Origin: Aureimonas sp. AU4
GTDB taxonomy: Bacteria > Pseudomonadota > Alphaproteobacteria > Rhizobiales > Rhizobiaceae
Length of the DNA stretch: 64,000 nt
Assembly (NCBI RefSeq): GCF_001463765.1
Contig: NZ_BBWK01000014.1
Coordinates: forward strand, 94,257 to 158,256
Reading direction: 5' to 3'
Position numbers and translations under genes: made by a program. Shown in pieces: positions 53,613 to 64,000 of the stretch. Every line of letters begins with the position of its first letter. The first letter of the stretch is position 1. The notes beneath the pieces are model-generated. The model saw only the letters and a list, made by a program, of their open reading frames with translations. It made no database searches and was not told the origin of the DNA.

Positions 53613-54677
53613 ATGAATCGCAGACACATGCTGCTCGCGGGCGCCGCCCTCGGCCTCATGCTGGCCGGGTCGCAGGCCCAGGCCCAGGACAAGGGCACCG
53701 TGGGCGTGCTCATGCCCACCAAGTCGTCGCAGCGCTGGATCCAGGACGGCGACAACATGGTGAAGTCGCTGCAGGAGCGCGGCTACCGCACCGACCTGCA
53801 GTATGCCGAGGACGACATCCCGACCCAGCTCTCCCAGGCCGAGAACATGGTGTCGGCGGGCGTCAAGGTCCTCGTCATCGCCTCGATCGACGGCACGACG
53901 CTGACGGACGTCCTCCAGCAGGCCCACGACAAGGGCATCAAGGTGATCGCCTACGATCGCCTGATCCGCAACTCGCCGAACGTCGACTACTACACGACCT
54001 TCGACAACTATAAGGTCGGCGTGCTGCAGGGCAGCTCGATCGAGACCAAGCTCGGCCTCAAGGACGGCAAGGGTCCCTTCAACATCGAGCTGTTCGGCGG
54101 CTCGCCCGACGACAACAACGCGACCTTCTTCTACAACGGCGCGATGAGCGTGCTGCAGCCCTACATCGACTCGGGCAAGCTCGTACTCGTCTCGGGCGAG
54201 AAGGGCATGGAGCGCATCGGCACATTGCGCTGGGACCCGGCGGTGGCGCAGGCCCGCATGGACAACCTCCTGTCCTCCTACTACGGCGACAAGAAGGTCG
54301 ATGCGATCCTCTCGCCCAACGACAGCCTCGCCATCGGCATCATCTCGGCTCTGACCGCGGTCGGCTACGGCTCGGGCGACAAGCCGATGCCGGTGATCTC
54401 GGGCCAGGACGCGGACCTGCCGTCCGTGAAGGCGATCCTCGCCGGCCAGCAGACCTCGACGGTCTTCAAGGACACGCGCGAGCTCGCCAAGACGACGGTC
54501 GACATGATCGACGCGATCGGCAACGGCCGCGAGCCGCCCGTCAACGACACCAAGACCTATGACAACGGCGCGAAGGTCGTGCCCTCGCAGCTCCTCACGC
54601 CGGTTCTGGTGACCAAGGACAACCTCCAGAAGGTGGTCATCGACTCGGGCTACTACTCGCCGAGCCAGCTGAACTGA
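53613..54677 (+). CDS. chvE: Multiple-sugar-binding periplasmic protein ChvE
   Basis: A 354-residue periplasmic sugar-binding protein. Signal peptide about 1-26 (ending QAQAQ), then the type I fold. Segments [57 protein letters not shown] and [19 protein letters not shown] match ChvE of Agrobacterium very closely. ChvE binds glucose, galactose, arabinose and related sugars and also signals to VirA in Agrobacterium. ATG 53613 has GGGGAGGAT before it. The cognate ggu ATPase/permease genes are not adjacent; DUF-like genes follow. Confidence 0.92.
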   Translation: MNRRHMLLAGAALGLMLAGSQAQAQDKGTVGVLMPTKSSQRWIQDGDNMVKSLQERGYRTDLQYAEDDIPTQLSQAENMVSAGVKVLVIASIDGTTLTDVLQQAHDKGIKVIAYDRLIRNSPNVDYYTTFDNYKVGVLQGSSIETKLGLKDGKGPFNIELFGGSPDDNNATFFYNGAMSVLQPYIDSGKLVLVSGEKGMERIGTLRWDPAVAQARMDNLLSSYYGDKKVDAILSPNDSLAIGIISALTAVGYGSGDKPMPVISGQDADLPSVKAILAGQQTSTVFKDTRELAKTTVDMIDAIGNGREPPVNDTKTYDNGAKVVPSQLLTPVLVTKDNLQKVVIDSGYYSPSQLN

Positions 54678-54689
54678 GCGCAGCGATCG

Positions 54690-54720
54690 CGTCCCGGCGG
54701 CACCGCCTGCCGCCGGGACG
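54690..54720 (+). terminator. Hairpin terminator after chvE
   Basis: Perfect 13-bp stem CGTCCCGGCGGCA / TGCCGCCGGGACG with loop CCGCC starts 12 bases after the chvE stop. There is no strong T-run, so it may slow rather than fully stop polymerase. Confidence 0.65.
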
Positions 54721-54782
54721 GGCTTGGGTCGGGCCGCGCGTTCCCGTATAAGGCGGAGCTCAGGACAACCGGGAGTTTCGCG

Positions 54783-56363
54783 ATGGTTCGGCGTCGTGTC
54801 GTGTCGGCATTCGCTCTGGGGCTTCTCGCAGCGCCCCCCGCCCTGGCGCAGGCGCCGGCGCCCATCGCGTCGGCGGGATCCGACGCGGCCAAGCCGCCGG
54901 AGGGCGTGGCGGCGCTGCGCCGAACGCTGGAAGCCTATCTCACCGCCGTTCCCTTCGAGCGCGGCCTCCTGCGCCTCGAGACCGATCCGGCCGGCCAGCG
55001 CCTGACGATCGATCCCGCGCCGGTCCTGACCGATCTTCTCGGCTCGCCGGTACGCTTCCGCCCGCTGCGTTTCGTGCTCGCGGAGCGTTCCGACGGAAAC
55101 TGGGATGTCGCGGGCAGCGACGCGATCGACATCGAGACCGCCCCCGCCGCCCAGGGCCGGACGCAGACCTTTCTCTACCGGCAGGACAGCCAGAGCTTCC
55201 GGGGCGTGTTCTCGCCCTCGCTCGCCGCCTTCCTGGAAGGGGAGCTGCGTGCCTCGGGCACGCGCAACGAGCAGAACGACGCCGTGTCCCGCTCGGTCGC
55301 CACGATCGATTCCACCGCCTTCACCACGAGCGCCCGCCCGAACGCGGCGGGCGGCGCGGATATCGAGTTCCGGCAGCGCTACGAAGGTCTGAAGCAGACC
55401 ACGACGATCCAGGTCCCCGAAGCCGCGGGAACGCCGTTCCAGTCGATCGGCCTCGAGGTGAACGCGGCCGGCGTACAGGGAGAGGGACAGATCGAGGGCG
55501 TGCGCTCGCCCGCGATCCGCGACCTCTACGCGCTGGTTCTTCGCAACGCCGAGGCGCTCGAGGCGGATCCGCACCTCGCGCTGGCCGGCCCGTTCGGAGC
55601 CGAGCTCAAGAGCGCGTTGCGCGAGGTGCTGCCCGTCTGGGCGAACCTGTCCGCTTCCGCCTCGGCCGACGCCCTTCGCCTGTCCTCCCCCTACGGCATT
55701 CTCACGGTGGGTGAAGCACGGCAGGATCTGCGCTTTTCCGGCGTCGAGGGCGATGCCGGCTTCGACCTCGACGTGACGCTGTCCGGGATCGACGTCGCGA
55801 GCCCGCTTCTTCCGGCCTGGACCGCGACGCTTCTGCCGCAGGAGATGAAGCTCGGCTTCGCGATGTCGGGCATCGACCTCGCCGCGCCCGCCGACATCGC
55901 GCTGCGCGAGGTCGACTTCCGGCAGGATCCACCCCTGTCGCCGGACGCGCAGGCGCGCGTCACGGCCGCCTTCGATCTCGAAAACCTGCGCAGCGTCCTG
56001 AAGCCGGGTTCGATCCGCGCCCGGGACTACGACATCGCCTTCAGCGGCGCGCTCACCGTCAAGGACGCCAAGCCCGAAGCCCGGATCGCGTTGGATGTGG
56101 GCGGCCTCGACAGGGCGATCGCGACCCTGCAGGGCGCGGCCGCCGCGCAGCCCGACCTCTTCCAGACGGTGGGCATGCTGCAGTTCGCCAAGGGGATCGG
56201 GCGTCCGCGCGACGACGGGCGCCTCGAATGGATCGTGGAAGCGGGGGCGGACGGCTCGGTGAGCGTGAACGGTACGATGCTGAAGGGCCCCGACCCGGTC
56301 GCGCCGCCTCCCGGCGACGACGACCCCGCGGGGGACGCGCCCGCCGGCGCCACGGACCTTTGA
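54783..56363 (+). CDS. Large secreted protein of unknown function (DUF2125/DUF945-like)
   Basis: A 526-residue exported protein. Signal peptide about 1-22 (ALAQA). The rest is beta-rich with repeated short strands and no catalytic motif, and ends in an acidic Pro/Gly-rich tail. Overall shape recalls DUF2125 or DUF945 envelope proteins, but this is from memory. Starts at ATG 54783 after CGGGAG. It lies between chvE and the aromatic block without an obvious partner. Confidence 0.75.
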   Translation: MVRRRVVSAFALGLLAAPPALAQAPAPIASAGSDAAKPPEGVAALRRTLEAYLTAVPFERGLLRLETDPAGQRLTIDPAPVLTDLLGSPVRFRPLRFVLAERSDGNWDVAGSDAIDIETAPAAQGRTQTFLYRQDSQSFRGVFSPSLAAFLEGELRASGTRNEQNDAVSRSVATIDSTAFTTSARPNAAGGADIEFRQRYEGLKQTTTIQVPEAAGTPFQSIGLEVNAAGVQGEGQIEGVRSPAIRDLYALVLRNAEALEADPHLALAGPFGAELKSALREVLPVWANLSASASADALRLSSPYGILTVGEARQDLRFSGVEGDAGFDLDVTLSGIDVASPLLPAWTATLLPQEMKLGFAMSGIDLAAPADIALREVDFRQDPPLSPDAQARVTAAFDLENLRSVLKPGSIRARDYDIAFSGALTVKDAKPEARIALDVGGLDRAIATLQGAAAAQPDLFQTVGMLQFAKGIGRPRDDGRLEWIVEAGADGSVSVNGTMLKGPDPVAPPPGDDDPAGDAPAGATDL

Positions 56364-56373
56364 GCGCTGCCCG

Positions 56374-57822
56374 TCAGAACGGATAGTGCTGGCCGGGGTC
56401 CTCGACCGTGATCCAGCGCAGCTCGGTGAACTCGGCGATGGCGGCCGTGCCCCCGAAGCGCCCGTAGCCCGACGCCTTGGTGCCGCCGAAGGGCATCTGC
56501 GCCTCGTCGCCCACCGTCGGGCCGTTGATGTGGCAGATGCCGCTCTCGATCCGCCGGGCGACCTCCATCGCGCGCGAGACGTCGCGACCGAACACGGCGG
56601 CCGACAGGCCGTATTCGGTGTCGTTGGCCAGCTCCACCGCGTGGTCGGCGTCCCGCGCGCGCACCACGCAGACCACGGGACCGAAGCTCTCCTCGCGAAA
56701 GAGGCGCATCTGCGGCGTGACGCCGTCCACCACGGTCGCCGGCATGATCGTGGTCGCGGCGGCGCTGCCGCCCGCCACGACGCGCCCGCCCGCCCGCACG
56801 GCGTCTTCCACGAGTTCAGCCACCGTCTCGGCCGCCCGGTGCGAGACCACCGATCCGAGTACCACGGGCTCGCGCGGGTCGCCGTGCGGCAGCGAGGCTG
56901 CCTTGGCGGCGAAGAGCTCGACGAAGCGGTCGGCCACGCGCTCGTCGACGATGACGCGCTCGGTCGACATGCAGATCTGGCCCTGGTTGAGGAAGGCGCC
57001 GAACGAGGCCGCGTTCACGGCCGCCTCGAGGTCGGCGTCGTCGAGCACGACCAGCGGCGCCTTGCCGCCGAGCTCGAGCAGCACGGGCTTCAGGTGCTTG
57101 GCCGCCTCCATCGCGATGATGCGGCCGACGCGCGTCGATCCGGTGAAGTTGACGCGCTTGACGCGGGGGTGCGCCACCAGCGCCTCGACGACCTCGGGCG
57201 CATCGGCTGCGGAATGGGTCACGAGGTTGAGGACGCCCGCCGGCAGGCCCGCCTCGTGCAGCGTCTCGACGATCATGCGGTGCGTATGGGGACAGGTCTC
57301 CGAGGCCTTGAGCACCACCGCGTTGCCGCAGGCGAGCGGCATGGCGATCGCCCGCACGGCGAGGATCACCGGCGCGTTCCACGGCGCCATGCCGACAAGG
57401 ACGCCGATCGGCTCGCGGAACGCCAGGCTCAGCGTCCCCGGCTTGTCGGAGGGCACGACCTCGCCCTTGATCTGCGTCGTCATGGCGGCCGCCTCGCGCA
57501 GGATGCGGGCCCCCAGCATGACGTTGAAGCCGATCCAGGGTCCGGTCGCGCCCGTCTCGGCGCGCGCGACCTCGATGAACCGCGCGGTCTTGGCTTCCAG
57601 AATGTCGGCGGCGCGGTTCAGGATCGTGCGCCGCTCGGTCGGGCCGGTGCGCGACCAGGCCGGGAAGGCCGCGGCCGCCGCCTCGACGGCCCTGTCGACA
57701 TCGGCCTTGCGGGCGGAGGGCGCGCGCGTCGCGACCACGCCCGTCACGGGGTCCACGCGCTCGAACGTTTCCCCGCCCGCTGCCGCCTCGTCGCGTCCCG
57801 CGATGATCAGGCCGATATCCAT
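56374..57822 (-). CDS. NAD-dependent aldehyde dehydrogenase, aromatic-aldehyde type
   Basis: A 482-residue cytoplasmic enzyme. Catalytic cysteine in LNQGQICMSTERV and glutamate in LELGGKAP are present, with NAD-binding FTGSTRVG. ATG 57822 has GGGAGGA at six bases. It lies downstream of pobA on the same strand, separated by 80 bases. Position beside 4-hydroxybenzoate hydroxylase suggests it oxidises 4-hydroxybenzaldehyde, vanillin or salicylaldehyde to the acid that PobA uses. That substrate is inferred. Confidence 0.88.
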   Translation of the reverse strand: MDIGLIIAGRDEAAAGGETFERVDPVTGVVATRAPSARKADVDRAVEAAAAAFPAWSRTGPTERRTILNRAADILEAKTARFIEVARAETGATGPWIGFNVMLGARILREAAAMTTQIKGEVVPSDKPGTLSLAFREPIGVLVGMAPWNAPVILAVRAIAMPLACGNAVVLKASETCPHTHRMIVETLHEAGLPAGVLNLVTHSAADAPEVVEALVAHPRVKRVNFTGSTRVGRIIAMEAAKHLKPVLLELGGKAPLVVLDDADLEAAVNAASFGAFLNQGQICMSTERVIVDERVADRFVELFAAKAASLPHGDPREPVVLGSVVSHRAAETVAELVEDAVRAGGRVVAGGSAAATTIMPATVVDGVTPQMRLFREESFGPVVCVVRARDADHAVELANDTEYGLSAAVFGRDVSRAMEVARRIESGICHINGPTVGDEAQMPFGGTKASGYGRFGGTAAIAEFTELRWITVEDPGQHYPF

Positions 57823-57902
57823 GCCGTTCCTCCCGTTCGGATCAGGCGCCGAGCTTTGCCCGGCGGCGGCCGCCCTGAAAAGCCGCCCATCGCCCCGCTT
57901 CG

Positions 57903-60123
<2,221 letters not shown>

Positions 60124-60265
60124 CCCGAGGGTTATGCTAGAGCCGGCGAAGGTGATTAGACGGCGCGGCTGGCCGGCGGTTACCTGACAGTCGAGGATGG
60201 CGCGAGGCGGACGCAAGGGGGCCGATTCGGGACGCCATCGGTGGTTTCTGGGAGGATACCGTTTC

Positions 60266-61438
60266 GTGACACGTCTGCCGCTCGGCCTCCTGGCCGCATC
60301 CGCCCTCGCGCTTCTCGCCACGGGCGCGCTCGCCGACACGATCAAGGTCGGCGTGATCGGCCCATTCTCGGGCCCCTTCGCCAACCAGGGCCGCAACTTC
60401 CAGGCCGGAATCGACGCCTGGATGGCGCTCAACGGCAAGACCGTGGGCGATGACGAGATCGAGGTCGTCTACCGCGACCTGCCGGCGGCGGATCCCGCGC
60501 GCGCGCGGACGCTGGCCCAGGAACTCGTCGTCTCGGACGGCGTCCAGTACCTCGCGGGCATCTATTTCACGCCCGACGCGCTGGCCATCGCCCCGCTCCT
60601 CGAAGAGGCCAACACCCCGCTCGTCATCTTCAACGCCGCGACCTCGGCCATCACCAAGCAGTCGCCGCTGATCGTGCGGACCTCGTTCACGCTGCCGCAG
60701 ACCTCGGCGCCCATGGCGACGGTCGCGGCAGAGCGTGGCCTGAAGCGTGTCGTCACCGTGGTCAGCGACTACGGGCCGGGCGCCGACGCGGAGGGCGCCT
60801 TCTCGGCCGCCTTCGAGGCCAAGGGCGGACAGATCGTCGAGAAGATCCGCATGCCGCTCGCCACCAACGACTTCTCGCCGATCATGCAGCGCATCCGCGC
60901 CAGCGGCGCCGACGCGCTCTTCGCGTTCCTGCCCTCGGGGCCGCCGACGCTCGCCTTCGCCCGCGCCTACAACGACAACGGCCTGAAGGGTGCGGGCGTC
61001 ACCTTCCTGTCCACCGGCGACCTGACGCAGGAGTCCGACCTGCCGGCGCTGGGCACGAGCGTGGAAGGGTTCCTCACGACCTTCCACTACTCGGTCGCCC
61101 ACGACGGCCCCGAGAACAAGGCGTTCGTCGAGGCGGCCGGAAAGGCGATCGGCGACCCCAAGCTCCTGACTTTCCCGGCGGTCGGCGCCTTCGACGGCAT
61201 GCGTGTCATCGCCAAGATGATCGAGGCGACGGGCGGCGAGCAGGACGCGGCGGCGGCCGTCGAGGCGGTGAAGGGAATACGCTTCGAGAGCCCGCGCGGC
61301 CCCGTCACGATCGACCCGGAGACGCGTTCGCCCACCCAGACCATCTACCTTCGCGAGGTGGCGAAGGCCGGCGACGGCTTCGTGAACCGCGAGATCCAGA
61401 GCTTCCCCGACACGCCCGATCTCGGCTGGAAGAAGTAA
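60266..61438 (+). CDS. ABC transporter periplasmic binding protein, LivK-like
   Basis: A 390-residue exported binding protein. Start GTG 60266 after GGGAGGAT; signal peptide about 1-25 (LPLGLLAASALALLATGALA). The body is a type I periplasmic fold, with VGVIGPFSGPFANQG and the branched-chain amino acid family layout. Next to pobA, it more likely carries an aromatic acid (4-hydroxybenzoate or a related compound) than leucine. First of a four-gene transporter operon. Confidence 0.88.
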   Translation: MTRLPLGLLAASALALLATGALADTIKVGVIGPFSGPFANQGRNFQAGIDAWMALNGKTVGDDEIEVVYRDLPAADPARARTLAQELVVSDGVQYLAGIYFTPDALAIAPLLEEANTPLVIFNAATSAITKQSPLIVRTSFTLPQTSAPMATVAAERGLKRVVTVVSDYGPGADAEGAFSAAFEAKGGQIVEKIRMPLATNDFSPIMQRIRASGADALFAFLPSGPPTLAFARAYNDNGLKGAGVTFLSTGDLTQESDLPALGTSVEGFLTTFHYSVAHDGPENKAFVEAAGKAIGDPKLLTFPAVGAFDGMRVIAKMIEATGGEQDAAAAVEAVKGIRFESPRGPVTIDPETRSPTQTIYLREVAKAGDGFVNREIQSFPDTPDLGWKK

Positions 61439-61466
61439 GGGCGTCGGGAGCCCGCAGGGAGGGGAT

Positions 61467-62330
61467 ATGCAGCTCGTCCTGTCGATCGCGGTCGATGCGC
61501 TGGCCTATGGCATGGTGCTCTTCGTGATCTCGATCGGCCTGTCCCTGACCATGGGGCTGATGCGGGTCGTGAACCTTGCCCACGGGGCCTTCGCCATGGT
61601 CGGCGGCTATGCCGCCTCGTGGCTCGGAACGGCGATGGGCGTGCCCTTTCCGCTGATGCTCGCGGGCGCCGTTCTCTTCACCGTGGCGCTCGCCCTGCCG
61701 CTGGAGCGGTTTCTCTACCGCCCGATCTACGGACGACCGGAGCTGACGCAGGTCCTGATGACGATCGGCATCACGTTTCTGGTCATCGGCGTCGCCAACT
61801 GGCTGCTCGGGCCGACGCTGAAGACGATCCCGCTTCCCGACGCCCTTCGCGCGCCCGTGGACCTCGGCTTTCGCACCGTCTCGGCCCACCGCATCTTCGC
61901 GATACTCTCCGGCCTCGCGATCGCGGCTGCGCTCTGGCTCGTGGTGGAACGGACGAACTTCGGCGTGCGCCTGCGCGCCAGCGTCGACAACGCCGCGATG
62001 GCCGCAGCCCTCGGCGTGCGCACCGAGCGCGTCTATGCGGTGAGCTTCGCGCTCGCCACGGGCCTTGCCGCGCTGGGCGGCGTGATCGGCGCCGAGCTCC
62101 TGCCGATCGAGCCGTATTATGCCCTGCGCTACATGGTGACGTTCCTGGTCGTGGTCTGCGTCGGCGGAGCGGGCTCGATCCCCGGCGCGCTTCTGGCGAG
62201 CCTGCTCCTGGGCGCGGTGGACACGACCGGCCGCTATCTCATGCCGGACTTCGGCGAGTTCTTTTTCTATCTCGCCGTGATCGGGGTGATCCTCGTCTTT
62301 CCGCGCGGCCTCATGGGGCGCTCGGCATGA
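61467..62330 (+). CDS. ABC transporter permease, LivH-like
   Basis: A 287-residue permease with about eight membrane helices and the LivH pattern (MRVVNLAHGAFAMVGGYAA early; VVCVGGAGSIPGALLAS late). The Gly-rich VVVCVGGAGSIPGAL segment follows the usual EAA-like loop. It starts 28 bases after the binding protein and overlaps LivM by ATGA. Confidence 0.9.
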   Translation: MQLVLSIAVDALAYGMVLFVISIGLSLTMGLMRVVNLAHGAFAMVGGYAASWLGTAMGVPFPLMLAGAVLFTVALALPLERFLYRPIYGRPELTQVLMTIGITFLVIGVANWLLGPTLKTIPLPDALRAPVDLGFRTVSAHRIFAILSGLAIAAALWLVVERTNFGVRLRASVDNAAMAAALGVRTERVYAVSFALATGLAALGGVIGAELLPIEPYYALRYMVTFLVVVCVGGAGSIPGALLASLLLGAVDTTGRYLMPDFGEFFFYLAVIGVILVFPRGLMGRSA

Positions 62331-63319
62331 GCCTGACGCTGCCGCGCCTGCGCGCCGCCCGTCATGCGGGAACCCGAACCGGCCTCCTCGCCGACTGCGC
62401 GGGCACACTTGCCGTGCTTCTCGTGGGGCTGGCCTGCTATTGGCTGTTTCCGACCAGCCTGTCGTTCCTGACCGGCCTGATGGCGCTGGCGCTCCTGGCG
62501 CTCTCGCTCGACCTCGTGACGGGCTACGGCGGGGTGGCGACGCTCGGCCATGCCGCGCTGTTCGGAGCGGGCGCCTACGGGGCGGGCATCGCGGCGGTGC
62601 ATTTCGGTCTCGCCGACCCGCTTCTCCTGCTTCTCGTCGGGGCCGTCGCGGGCGGGCTGGCCGGTCTCGTCTCGGGCGCGGTGATCCTGCGCGCGCACGG
62701 CCTGCCGCAACTCGTGCTCTCGATCGCCGTGGTGCAGCTTTCCGTCGAGATCGCCAACAAGGCGAGCGGCTGGACCGGAGGCTCGGACGGGCTCTCGGGC
62801 ATCCGCCCGAGCCCGCTCTTCGGCCTCTACCGCTTCGACCTCTTCGGGCGCACGGGCTTCTGGCTCGCGCTTGCCGTCCTGGTCCTGACGGTCTTCATCT
62901 TGCGCCGTCTCGTGCGTTCGCCCTTCGGTCTCCTCGTGCGGGGGATCCGGCAGGACCCGGTGCGCGTCAAGGCCATGGGCTCGCCCGTCTATCCCGTGCT
63001 CCTGCGCCTCTACGGCATCTCGGGCCTCGTGGCGGGTCTGGGCGGAGCGATCGCCGCCGTCTCGACGCGGGTCGTCGGGCTCGACTCCCTGTCGTTCACG
63101 AGCTCGGCCGAGGCGCTGGTCATGCTGGCGCTGGGCGGCGTCGGCACGATCTGGGGTGCGCTGGTCGGCACCTTCGTCTTCCTGTGGTTCGAGCACGTCG
63201 TCTCGGCCGCCAACCCGTTCCACTGGCTGACCCTCGTGGGCGCGCTCCTGATCGCGGTCGTGCTTTTCGCCCCGAAAGGGCTCTATGGATCGCTGGTCGC
63301 GCGGGGGCGGCGCTCATGA
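62327..63319 (+). CDS. ABC transporter permease, LivM-like
   Basis: A 330-residue permease with about nine membrane helices. GYGGVATLGHAALFGAGAYG and the loop GLLVRGIRQDPVRVKAMG are family hallmarks. It overlaps both neighbours by ATGA junctions, so the operon is translationally coupled. Longer frame upstream is within livH and rejected. Confidence 0.9.
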   Translation: MSLTLPRLRAARHAGTRTGLLADCAGTLAVLLVGLACYWLFPTSLSFLTGLMALALLALSLDLVTGYGGVATLGHAALFGAGAYGAGIAAVHFGLADPLLLLLVGAVAGGLAGLVSGAVILRAHGLPQLVLSIAVVQLSVEIANKASGWTGGSDGLSGIRPSPLFGLYRFDLFGRTGFWLALAVLVLTVFILRRLVRSPFGLLVRGIRQDPVRVKAMGSPVYPVLLRLYGISGLVAGLGGAIAAVSTRVVGLDSLSFTSSAEALVMLALGGVGTIWGALVGTFVFLWFEHVVSAANPFHWLTLVGALLIAVVLFAPKGLYGSLVARGRRS

Positions 63320-64000
63320 GCCCGCTCCTCGACATCCGGGGGCTGCGCAAGCGCTTCGGTGGCCTTGCCGTCACGGACGGCGTCGACCTTGCCTTGGAGC
63401 CGGGCGCGCGCACGGCGCTGATCGGGCCGAACGGGGCCGGCAAGACCACCTTGATCAACCTCGTGACAGGGCAGCTCCGGCCCGACGCGGGAACCGTGAC
63501 GCTGGGCGGGCGCGACGTGACGCGCGCCCCGACCGTGGAGCGCGTCCGCGCCGGCCTCGTGCGCTCCTTCCAGGTGACGCGGCTCTTTCCCGATCTCAGC
63601 CCGCGCGACCATCTGGCGCTCGCGATCCTGCAGCGCGAGAACCGCTCGGGTCGCATGTTCGGCCACTACGAGCGCGACTCCGCGCTGACAACGGAGATCG
63701 ATGCGCTGCTCGCCGGCCTGCGCTTGGCCGAGATCGGCCGCCGCCCGGTGGCCGAGATCGCCTACGGGCAGCAGCGTCTCGTCGAGCTCGCGATCGCCCT
63801 GGCGCTGCGCCCGCGCGTTCTGCTTCTCGACGAGCCCGCCGCCGGCGTGCCCCAGGGCGAGACGCGCCTGATCGAGGAGGCGCTGGCGGAGCTGCCGGCC
63901 GACCTCGCCGTCCTGATGATCGACCACGACATGGACCTCGTGTTCCGCTTCGCCCGCGAGGTCGTCGTGCTCGCGGCGGGACGGGTGATCTTCTCCGGAC
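63316..64000 (+). CDS. ABC transporter ATP-binding protein, LivG-like (3' end outside window)
   Basis: At least 228 residues of a cytoplasmic ATPase. Walker A IGPNGAGKTTL, signature IAYGQQRLVELA (a Y-G-Q variant common in LivG proteins), Walker B LLLDEPAAG and H-loop DHD are intact, so this ATPase is active. The stop lies beyond the window; a LivF partner probably follows. It completes the uptake system beside the pobA genes. Confidence 0.9.
   Translation, partial: MSPLLDIRGLRKRFGGLAVTDGVDLALEPGARTALIGPNGAGKTTLINLVTGQLRPDAGTVTLGGRDVTRAPTVERVRAGLVRSFQVTRLFPDLSPRDHLALAILQRENRSGRMFGHYERDSALTTEIDALLAGLRLAEIGRRPVAEIAYGQQRLVELAIALALRPRVLLLDEPAAGVPQGETRLIEEALAELPADLAVLMIDHDMDLVFRFAREVVVLAAGRVIFSG

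Overview
The window is a very GC-rich bacterial chromosome segment with densely packed genes, many 4-base ATGA start/stop overlaps and few intergenic gaps. The gene content (dctABD with a sigma-54 promoter, a ChvE-type sugar-binding protein, PobA with an AraC-family regulator, MHYT-GGDEF-EAL proteins, an alphaproteobacterial ffh/rpsP/rimM/trmD set) points to an alphaproteobacterium of the order Hyphomicrobiales (Rhizobiales). Assignment to a family is not possible by eye. No rRNA, tRNA, insertion sequence, prophage or CRISPR array was seen. This looks like ordinary chromosome rather than a mobile island.

Layout. 1-1026: end of a peptide-type ABC permease. 994-6341 (minus): a four-gene cyclic-nucleotide cassette made of a fused ABC protein with a degenerate ATPase domain, a cNMP-binding protein, a metallo-beta-lactamase-fold hydrolase and a class III nucleotide cyclase. 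6514-13432: a polysaccharide locus with four glycosyltransferase-type genes, one fused to a polysaccharide deacetylase, and a nucleotide-sugar dehydrogenase. 13617-17990: a membrane c-di-GMP enzyme and a hybrid histidine kinase with two receivers. 18084-22903: the dctD/dctB and dctA C4-dicarboxylate system with a textbook sigma-54 promoter. 22913-25939: a LysR regulator divergent from a ring-cleaving-dioxygenase-like/carboxylesterase pair, plus a small membrane protein. 26066-29266: MFS exporter, CutC and a ROK kinase. 29274-34530: an RND efflux operon with its TetR regulator and a palindromic operator.

34630-41975: ffh and rpsP, then a LysR/aldo-keto reductase/LLM oxidoreductase insert, then rimM, a small ABM monooxygenase and trmD, which seems to start at CTG. 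42049-47446: a membrane-anchored protein, galE, a secreted hydrolase, a secreted beta-propeller protein and a GAF-EAL protein. 47603-53493: a lipoprotein whose ribosome-binding site sits inside a hairpin, small proteins, HupE/UreJ, an AAA ATPase, pyruvate oxidase and an Nramp-like transporter without the usual metal-binding motifs. 53613-54677: chvE without transporter partners. 56374-64000: an aromatic-acid block with aldehyde dehydrogenase, pobA, an AraC regulator and a branched-chain-amino-acid-type ABC transporter that runs off the window.

The strongest candidate for an undescribed system is the cassette at 994-6341. It encodes a plausible maker, sensor and hydrolase of a cyclic nucleotide (or related signal) together with a membrane ABC protein that has kept its signature motif and lost its Walker A lysine, Walker B acid and H-loop histidine. 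That pattern suggests a membrane signalling or regulatory role rather than ATP-driven transport. Function is inferred from sequence only.
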